From Botryotinia globosa (lineage: Eukaryota; Ascomycota; Leotiomycetes; Helotiales; Sclerotiniaceae), in contig RCSZ01000006.1 of assembly GCA_014898425.1 (NCBI GenBank), positions 1,240,001 to 1,304,000 of the forward strand: 64,000 nucleotides of DNA. The letters are read 5' to 3'. The notes under the pieces were generated by a model, which had not been told where the DNA came from, did no database searches, and saw only the letters and a list, made by a program, of their open reading frames with translations. This document shows positions 56,259 to 64,000 of this stretch, piece by piece (position 1 is the first letter of the stretch; each line of letters begins with the position of its first letter). The translations under genes and the position numbers were made by a program.

Positions 56259-57359
56259 ATGGAGAACAACAACATGACAAGCACACCACAAGAATCGTTA
56301 GCCATTCCAGCTGCAACAATGGAGAACCAAGATCAAACTGCCACTACATCTTTGCAACTACCAACTCCCTCCACAGGTACAACGATGAGCAACATCACCC
56401 CGACAACTTCCACCACTGCAACTTCCACCACTGCAACTTCCACCACTGCAACTTCCACCACTGCAACTCCCACCACTGCAACTTCAACTACTGCAACTTC
56501 CACCACTGCAACTCCCACCACTGCAACTTCCACCACTGCAACTTCCACCACTGCAACTATCGCGCCACCAACTCCTTCCACCAGTACAACTATGAGCAAC
56601 ATCACTCCCACAAATGCCGTGGTTGCAGTCATCCCATCAGCAGTTTACATCGGCAGATTACCAATTGAGCTTCGGCTTCCGATTTACAACTCCTTACTCT
56701 GCATGACCGTTGCTGGCCACCTTCCGCCCATTCTTCGCGCATTTCACGGTACTTCCGAATATCCCCTCCTCCAGTACCTATACAAACTCATCAATTTTAT
56801 CCTCTCTAATGCCACATTGCCTATTTTCTGGACCATCACCAATCGTGGAAAGAGATTGGACAAGATTCTCTATCTACATCTACGCTCTGACAGCTTCAAG
56901 TTCGTATAATTGTCCCCTATATTTCTAAATTCCTAGCCAGTACACTACTGATATCATGATAAAAACAGCTACTTCGGACTCGAAGATAATTCCCGCAACC
57001 TCCTCAGACACCACGTCTGCAAACTCCGAAACCATTTCCAAAAGATAACTTTCACTGCCATCCAGCCGACTCGCACACCGCACAACTCAGCAGAATTGTT
57101 GCATACCAACACTAACGTTTCTTTTGTTGTAAATCAACTTTGCGACATTTTGAACGCAAGCGTTCAAGCGTGTGAGTTTCGTTTCAAGTTTCTTGGTTAC
57201 AATAATGGAAATTTGATGGACCAGAGCAACGTGTATAACTTTGTTGGCGAAGTAAGTAGAAGACTGAGAGTTACACGACGTTGGACTCCGAGAAGAGAGC
57301 TGGTCGGGGACGATGGTTTGGTTCACAATGGAATCGTTTGGATTTGGGAGATTCTTTAG
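56259..57359 (+). CDS. F-box/2EXR-like protein with Thr-Ala-Thr-Ser repeat
   Basis: Two exons, 56259-56899 and 56969-57359, give 343 residues. The intron of 69 nt starts GTTCGT and ends AACAG, with a TACTGAT branch region; other donors give an early stop. The N-terminal third is low complexity, built on repeats of TTATS and TTATP from a 15-bp minisatellite (about 56406-56565). It is flanked by two near-identical segments, TTMSNITPT. At about residue 130 comes YIGRLPIELRLPIYNSLL, an F-box/2EXR-type helix. The rest (HHVCKLRNHFQKITFTAI, SVQACEFRFKFLGYNNGN, ending WIWEIL) resembles fungal 2EXR-family C-termini but is diverged. The first ATG, in the context ACAATGG, is taken as start. Function unknown, perhaps substrate recruitment if the F-box is active. 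Confidence 0.72.
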
Positions 57360-58018
57360 GGAATAGAGAGGAGAGGGGCTGCGGATGATTCTCTTTGATC
57401 AGTGACAGGGTCGATGCAGAGGATTATCATAGATTTGGGTAGACACTTATGCCAGCTTAGGCATTCGCAGAGGTTCAGATATCCGGAGAAACTTAGACGT
57501 TTGGATAGGCTCAGGCATTCAACCTAGCTTGAATAGGGAATTGATTCCAAGTGCTGATACTTCGAATCTATGCGACAGCCGGGCGGTTGGAAGAACGAAG
57601 CTTCTGGAGGATAATATCAGGACTACATCTTTGAATCGCTAGTTTTATGTCACTAAGGGAACATAGAATACAGATCACAAATACATATCAAAGAAAAAAA
57701 CTTTTCGGTTGCACCTAATATCTTTGCTAACTTGCTTTCCTTCCCACCGTGTGAAGTTTAACCACAACCATCATTCCATTGCTATCATCTAGCCATCAAC
57801 ATCCAGGCACAATTCATCTCATAATCCCAATGACTAGGGGACAGCCCCCCAAATAAACAAATGGCGAAGGAAAAAAATTCCGTGAAAAAAATCATAATTT
57901 TCTTGCATCGCGATGATTTCTCAAAATGACACAACTTAGATAAACAATCGGTGCCGTGATCGCCGAAATGTGAATAAAAGAGAGATTTCATTTGATCAGC
58001 ATAAAAGGTATCGAGAAC
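57360..58018. other. Convergent 3' flanks
   Basis: Lies between the F-box-like gene (plus) and SUB2 (minus). No gene is seen. Confidence 0.5.
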
Positions 58019-59976
58019 TTAGTCAGTCTTGGTGTAGGCGGCGGAATCGACACCTCCCTCGGGGTACTCTCTGTTATAGATTGTTAGTATTGAAAACAAA
58101 ACACGAAATGAGATTTGGGGGCTACTTACGGAAGTGCAACTTCGAATCTTTTCTCAACAGCCTTCAAAACCTCTTGATCTGCCTCACTGCTAACGAATGA
58201 GATAGCAAGACCCTTGGTTCCGAAACGTCCAGCACGTCCAACACGATGAAGGTATGAGTCTGCATCAGGTGGGAGATCGTAGTTGATAGCCAAGTTAATC
58301 TTGTTGACATCAATACCACGACCGAATACGTCCGTAGCAACACAGATACGCTTGTTAAAATCCTTGAAGTCGTTGAAACGTTTGATACTATTCATGTGTC
58401 AGTAATGCACAAAACCGATGATGCTATAAAACGGACCGTTCCTCTTGGCTGACACCAGAGTGGATTGCAACTGATGGGAAGTTACACTCGCGCAAAAGCT
58501 TGTCAAGTTCAGTGGCTCTGACTGTGCTCTTGACGAAAATGATAACTTGATTGAATGAAAGCTCATCTAGCAATTCATTGAGACGTCTATTCTTTTCTTT
58601 CTCCTCTAATTTGATGTAATATTGTTGAAGACCATAAAGGGTGAGCTTTGTCTCATTATCAATGTAAATTTCAAGAGGGTTCTGCATGAACTTCTTGCAG
58701 ATAGGTCGAACCTCTTGAGAAAGAGTAGCACTGAACATCATGACTTGCTTTTGTGGTGGTGTGGCTCTGAAAATCTCCTGAACATCACGACGCATATCTA
58801 AAACAATATCAACAGAGTGCACCTAGAAGGACTGCAACTAGACTTACCAATTTGATCCAACATCTTGTCGCACTCATCAAGAACGAAAACCTTAACGCTG
58901 TTGAGGCGCAAGTATTTGTCTCGAACAAGGGCGTTCAATCGACCTGGGGTACCGACGATGATGTGTGGGTGTGTCTCAGGATTCTTCAATACCTCAACAT
59001 CTTTGCTGATAGGAACTCCACCGTAGAAAACACCAATCTTGACATCTGGCATGAAGTGACAGAAGCGTTGATACTCATTTCGAATTTGGTAAGCCAATTC
59101 ACGAGTGTGGCACATCACAAGTACGGATGTTTCACCGGCGACTACCTCGACTTGTTGTAGAGTTGTGAGGACGAAAACGGCGGTTTTACCGAGACCAGAT
59201 TTGGCCTGGCATAGGACATCTGTACCAAGAATCGCTTGGGGAATACAGACTTGCTGAACTGTAGTGATCGGACCGAAGTTAGATTAAATGTCCAAATTTA
59301 TAATCAGGTGCAAGAGATCGCAAGTCCGCCCATCTACGCAAAATACATCCACAACACAACACCCAGAATGCACAGATCGAAGGATAGGCCCGATATTTGC
59401 CTTGGAAGGCGCAAATCGTCAACTTTACACAAACGCAACAAAGGCGTCGGTTTGAGTCGATCCTGGAAGTCTCTAGGCATGCACTTTAAACGTATCTCCT
59501 ACAATTTTGCCAGCAATTACATCGCCGCTTTCTTTCGAGATTCTCGCCTAACGCATATGTTTGCCATCCCTCCGAATCTTGTATCGGACCGGTAGAGACA
59601 TTCCAGGATCGCTCGTAACTTGCTGAAGTTTTGACCAGAGAGTATTCATTTTTGCTTGCGAGATGGACGGACGCGCTGCGAGAAGGACAATGATGGAGTT
59701 TAGGGATGAAAGTTATGACTAACCCTCCGAAGGATGTTCGAATCCGCACCAGGAAATGGCTCGTAGAAGCTCCGGCTTCAATAAAAATTCGCGGAAACCA
59801 GTCGAATGGATACCAACATAACTGCCCTTCTTGGCCGCAGCTGCATTTCCAGACACGGTCAAATTTCCTGAATCACCCTTGACTCCTCCATTTGCGCCAG
59901 CAGCTGGTGCTGGTGCCTCTGTTGTTGCGAGCTCCTCATCAGAGTAATCGATCAAATCTTCTTCGGCGGCAGACAT
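58019..59976 (-). CDS. SUB2: ATP-dependent RNA helicase SUB2 (UAP56), mRNA export and splicing
   Basis: Five exons, 59976-59724, 59258-58848, 58797-58437, 58387-58130 and 58070-58019, give 444 residues, the family's usual length. The start [16 protein letters not shown] and [20 protein letters not shown] are diagnostic. The Q motif is [17 protein letters not shown], motif I AKSGLGKT, Ia HTRELA, Ib TPGRL, II DECD (the Sub2 class), [17 protein letters not shown] and [13 protein letters not shown]2 loads the TREX export complex and assists spliceosome assembly in the nucleus. Introns 2-4 are 49-59 nt, while intron 1 is 465 nt. One donor is weak (GTCCGT at 58436), but the join [11 protein letters not shown] is conserved. 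All catalytic motifs are intact. RPR2 is transcribed divergently, with 571 bp between the start codons. Confidence 0.97.
59259..59723 (-). other. Long first intron of SUB2
   Basis: 465 nt, GTTAGT to CTACAG, inserted between Glu and Val of the conserved FEHPSEVQ motif. It is about nine times longer than the other introns of the gene. No coding exon is needed here for the protein. I saw no snoRNA boxes I would trust. Confidence 0.85.
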
Positions 59977-60547
59977 TTTGATGATATTTGTTTAGTTAAA
60001 AGGTTAGGTTCGTTGTTGTTGAAAGGTAAAGTCGATCGCGAAGGTCAATCTTAGTAGTCCTTATTCTTGCTGAAAATTGTTAGGAGTAAATGAGGAATGA
60101 CAAGAAGAAACGAATCAATTGAGAGATAGATCGTGATGATCGAAGTCGTGGGAAGAAGTACTGAGATGGATGGAGGTAGAGGTGTTGAAAGAAAGATGGG
60201 TGAGCGCGACTAAGGGATTGCTTTGTCGGCGCGGCTTCAATTCGCCGCTAAGCATTGTATCACGTGTAATCTTAGCTCAGCTTACCTAGGTTTGATTCTA
60301 CGCCAATTATGTTGAGCAATCATCATAACTGAAAATTTAACTACCACTCCTCATTTCATATGTATTATTTAAGTTCCAAGCTCTGGTATTTGAGTTTATG
60401 AACTGTTTTACTCTACTGGATACCTACCTAGGTAAATCAAGATCAACAATCTTTTGAGCTCCAGGAAAAACTTGCCAAAGCAGCTTTGAGTTTTTCAGCC
60501 TTCCTTCTGGCAACGTATTCGATATTAAATTGGGGTTCCTAAGCACA
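59977..60547. promoter_or_regulatory. Shared divergent promoter of SUB2 and the RNase P subunit gene
   Basis: 571 bp between two opposed start codons. Two ACCTAGGT palindromes lie in it (about 60285-60292 and 60426-60433). GATCGAAG and AGAGATAGATCG words occur near the SUB2 side. Confidence 0.5.
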
Positions 60548-61063
60548 ATGGCAAAGTTACAGGCTACTAAAGGAGTATCCAAGGTACCAAACAAAGTCTT
60601 GTACAGTAGAATGTCATATCTCTATCAAGCAGCGACCTATCTGGCTATACAAAATCAAGAAAGTCAAGAACAACCGGCCAAGGGAACCGCCCTAGACTCA
60701 TCGATGGAGGACGTCATGAAGGATGAGTCAAAAGCTGTAGCAAATGCCACAGAAGGATCAAATCAAGCTCTCTCCCGTAGATTAATCACGGACCTACGCT
60801 CAGTCTCATTGAAAGGATTAATGCGAATGTCTCCTGATATGAAGCATTCTATCTGTAAGAATTGTCAAACTTTGTTGCTGGAAGGGACCACATGTACTGC
60901 TAAAGTTGAAAACCAAAGCAAGGGGGGAAAGAAACCCTGGGCTGATGTCCTGGTTCGAAAGTGCGGTACTTGTGGGCTGGAAAAAAGGTTCCCGCTGGCA
61001 ACAGAGAGGCAACCAAGGAAACCAAGAAGATGCATCAAAGAAGCTAAAACCAGCGCAGCTTGA
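60548..61063 (+). CDS. RPR2: RNase P subunit RPR2/RPP21-type
   Basis: A single exon of 171 residues from the ATG at 60548 (ACAATGG context). The N-terminus MAKLQATKGVSKVPNKVLYS followed by RMSYLYQAATYLA is the helical part of the Rpr2/Rpp21/Snm1 family. A zinc-ribbon core follows: SICKNCQTLLLEGTTC, then VLVRKCGTCGLEKRFPL, giving two C-x2-C pairs as expected. The C-terminus is basic (ERQPRKPRRCIKEAK). This subunit belongs to nuclear RNase P and helps in tRNA 5' processing. A Snm1 (RNase MRP) assignment is possible but the spacing fits Rpr2 better. It is divergent from SUB2, and POP1, another subunit of the same enzyme, lies in the same window. Confidence 0.88.
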   Translation: MAKLQATKGVSKVPNKVLYSRMSYLYQAATYLAIQNQESQEQPAKGTALDSSMEDVMKDESKAVANATEGSNQALSRRLITDLRSVSLKGLMRMSPDMKHSICKNCQTLLLEGTTCTAKVENQSKGGKKPWADVLVRKCGTCGLEKRFPLATERQPRKPRRCIKEAKTSAA

Positions 61064-62400
61064 ACATGAGCGCACGGATTTAGTGGCGATCGAGAGTCGA
61101 TCAGCCAAAAGAAGTCTTGCGTTCGAAAGCTTCATTATTTGTAAAATTTTGGATGCTATGCTGAACGATAATTTCACCATCATTCAGCTCCTATAATTCG
61201 GCGCCTTACAAGCTTGCCTTACGTCACAGAGTCATGAAAACCATCCATTTCGATGCGGTGATTATAGCAATTACGGTGAAAGGTTTGTTTACGACCTCGG
61301 CACTGGACTATATATCGGTATTCGACAAGCAAGACTATTGTAAGCAGAGCTATACTCCTCAATCGTATCATTCAACTCTAACGTAGTAATATTTAGCCAT
61401 TATAGAATTATCTGGTGATATAACGGACCTGCAACCCTGTGTAAAAAGCTTTTTTCGTTCGGGTTCTTCTCTTTGAGGGGTGAAATATCTTTGCCCACTC
61501 ACCAAAATGAAAGATACTTTATCTTCTTCAAATCTTCTTCTATCTAAGCTGGAGTATACGACTCGAAATCCCTATTCACAAATGGCATTTCAAATCGTCG
61601 GGATGGATCATTGCGGTATATTTCAATTGCTATTGAAGAGGGCACTCTTCTAATTGAGCCGAAATTTCGAAGCTTGGAAATTCGCTTCTTTCTTTTCAGC
61701 ATTCTTCATCATAGTCGATATGGTTCAGTCACTCTGTAAACTCTTTCAGGCTAGATTCGAATAATAGTATTGAGTTCAATGGAGGGAAAGTTGCTCAATG
61801 CTACCTTACATCAAACATCAATTTTCATAAATTAAGAGCCAATCCCTATCGTTTGCTCTGTTCTTCCGCATTCACTGTTGATATGAGCAAAGATACCTAC
61901 CTAGGTAGCGGAGGAATAGACCTCTGGCTGGCTAATTCAATATCAATGCAATCATATCTGGACCAGGGTTGCGTGGCAATCAATGCGGCCACACGTTTTG
62001 AAGAGGTGATTGTTTGAGACTGAAGTAGTCAATAAGATACGACTGTTTGGGTTTGGGTTGAATAAAAAAGATGGTATCACTTTAAAAGCCCGGGTAAGCT
62101 CAGGAAGCTTGGGAACTCGGTGGATCAAGTAGTGAGACTTCAATTGAGAGCATACATTTTCATCTAGATACAGCAAGTAGTCTATGGATATCAATTCGTT
62201 CCACGTCTGGTGACCCACGTAGATATTTCAACTATAAATCTACACACACGCAAATCTCCCAAGAGAGTGATTTTCGATATGCCGATTAACTTTCAAGAAA
62301 CTTGAAAGCAAGGAAATGGTGGGAGTTTCAAAGGACTGATTTAAATTCATGAATTCATATATAATTATTAAACAGCTATTATCTCAGCTACTAATATCCT
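61064..62400. other. Convergent intergenic region
   Basis: No supported gene between RPR2 (plus) and the amidase gene (minus). ACCTAGGT occurs at about 61899-61906. Confidence 0.5.
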
Positions 62401-64000
62401 CTATATAATAGGAACATTTTTAGCTCTATAATCATACCACAACGGACTCATCCTCTTTTGTTGAAAGCCCACTAAACTTTGCTGTAGATCTTCGATCGCA
62501 CTCGCATACTTAACCAAACTTGCCTCGCTCCAAGCAGTCCCCATTAATGCCAACCCAAATGGCATTCCATCCACTGGGCTCACACCTGCTGGTAAAGTAA
62601 CCATTGGATACCCTGCTTGCGCCGCAATTTGATAAGTTTGACCCACATCGGGCGGTACCAATAGTGCGGTGAGTTGAGTACCGTTGTTATAAAGGGCTGC
62701 ATCTATTCCATCTTCACGGGTAGTGCGATGACAGAAATTGAGCGCTTCCCAATATGTTTCATTCATGATACCGCCAGTAGCGAGAGAAGCTAAGAATCCA
62801 TCTTGTCCAGATTTAAAGGCAGGATGAACACCTGGAAGACCACCCTCGGATCCAACATTGTCGATATTGTACTGGACAATATCTTCAACGGTGCGAATAT
62901 TTGTATTGCTGAGATCTGCGAGATATTTTACAATGTCGTTATAGAAGTCAACTGCTACATATGTGTACTCGGATTCGTTGGGATATCCACGAGTAGTACC
63001 ATAGTCCCAGTCCCAGCCATCTTGAGAAATAATGGTCTGCCAGTAAGGTAGTTCAGTGCCATTAATGATCGTAGCACCGGCGGCTTCTATCTCGGAAACA
63101 AGATTGAGAAGTTGGGACTGTTGATCCGAATCGGCAAATTTCCAAAAGCTGAGCCAGGGCAGCCCAAAAACAGCGCCCTGGAGAGCGGTCTTGTTGCTAA
63201 GATATTGAGAGTAGCCACCGGCTGGCGCATCTTGCACAAGCGTGTAGTTGTCACGGGCGTCCGGACCGTAGATTCCGTCAAGGCAGTAGGTAGCATCTCG
63301 GACGGATTTAGCGAGGCATCCGACGGTATCTTGATTATGAGATTCAGGAATGACACTAAGAAAACTGTCAGTATCATAAACGGCTATCAAGATAGTTTAC
63401 TAAGAGTATTTAATAGTCTGAACTGCAGTCTGGCTTGAGAACGATCTTGTCATTTGCTCATGCTGAACGTTCAAAACAGGCTCTCAGATCAAGAAACTCT
63501 CATTATTGGGCTGTGGAACTATTGAACAACCCTGATAGCAAATCAAACTTACCCATCACGTGAAGTAAGGCCAACGGTTGGTTTGAAACCGACGACACCA
63601 TTTCGCTCGGCGGGATTGATTACGCTTCCATCAGTCTCGGTACCAAGAGCAAAGGTAATAAGATTTGCGCCAACAGCCGAAGCACTACCCGATGAGCTTC
63701 CTCCAGGAGTAGTGGTTAGATTATATGGTGATCGACACTGACCACCACGGGCCGAATAACCTTCGGAATATGAGTTCGAGCGCATATCAGCCCATTCACT
63801 GAGAGTGCTATGTCCCATTAGAATGGCCCCAGATTCGCGAAGCCGTTTCACGACATGAGCATCACGAGGAACGATGGAACCAAGCAACATCCAAGAACCA
63901 GCAGTAGTTTCCAATTTGTCCTTGGTAGCAATATTCTGGCACCTGTCAATAGGGTTACGAAAGGATCTGTTGCTTGATACTCACATCTTTTACTAGAAAT
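62401..64000 (-). CDS. Amidase (amidase signature family), 5' end beyond window
   Basis: Exons in the window: edge to 63985, 63935-63553 and 63355-62401. The introns are 49 and 197 nt (GTGAGT...CCAG and GTAAGT...TTAG). The visible part starts FLVKD, which carries the catalytic Lys of the amidase signature, and continues [19 protein letters not shown]. The Gly/Ser loop [15 protein letters not shown] holds the cis-Ser. [20 protein letters not shown] holds the nucleophile Ser. Then come [22 protein letters not shown] and a C-terminal half with [20 protein letters not shown]. The enzyme hydrolyses amide bonds; the substrate cannot be inferred. The usual VGP after the HNQDTVG motif is VGC here. 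About the first 100-150 residues lie outside, so secretion cannot be judged. Confidence 0.95.

Noticed and set aside
58126..59976. DHH1-type DEAD-box helicase
   Set aside because: The DECD motif, the [10 protein letters not shown] start and the CIPQAILG context identify SUB2 instead.

Overview
The window looks like nuclear DNA of a filamentous ascomycete, most likely Leotiomycetes (Botrytis/Sclerotinia-like). This is an inference from four things: mostly short introns (about 50-70 nt) with CTRAC-type branch sites, 2EXR-family genes, a Pho85-type cyclin and SUB2 of fungal type, and long AT-rich, microsatellite-rich intergenic DNA. No species can be proven from the sequence alone. Exon joins were made by hand and checked for frame and for total length divisible by three.

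Left part (1-8.5 kb): a coiled-coil/acidic protein gene running off the left edge (minus), a 2EXR-domain gene (plus), an intron-containing tRNA-Tyr(GTA), a five-exon CCCH zinc-finger gene (minus), and a secreted chitin-binding-like protein gene (minus). Downstream of that last gene lie three related hairpins whose arms show a compensatory base change. They are the most unusual non-coding structure I found.

Middle (8.5-31 kb): two large gene-poor stretches, 8.5-14.7 kb and 16.7-30.1 kb, flank a Pho85-type cyclin gene (minus). They hold pyrimidine/purine tracts, TAGG/CCTA repeats and many short tandem repeats, but no coding region I can support. At 30.1-31.1 kb lies a WBP11-type splicing-factor gene.

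31-46 kb: a broken 2EXR gene, an intact single-exon gene whose product looks like a dynamin GTPase domain with destroyed nucleotide-binding motifs joined to a C-terminal domain of another type, POP1 (RNase P/MRP), a divergently transcribed unknown gene, a C-rich/G-quadruplex-prone tract, and a ketopantoate-reductase-like enzyme with a roughly 440-residue disordered RG/P-rich tail.

46-64 kb: gene-poor DNA with a decayed reading frame at 53.7-54.6 kb, a 2EXR/F-box-like gene carrying a coding minisatellite, SUB2 (mRNA export DECD helicase) with one very long first intron, an RPR2/RPP21-type RNase P subunit divergent from SUB2, and an amidase running off the right edge.

Several genes (POP1, RPR2, WBP11, SUB2, the CCCH protein) serve RNA processing or RNA binding. 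They are scattered and I see no operon-like cluster. The 8-mer ACCTAGGT occurs eight times by eye, always outside the coding exons I assign.
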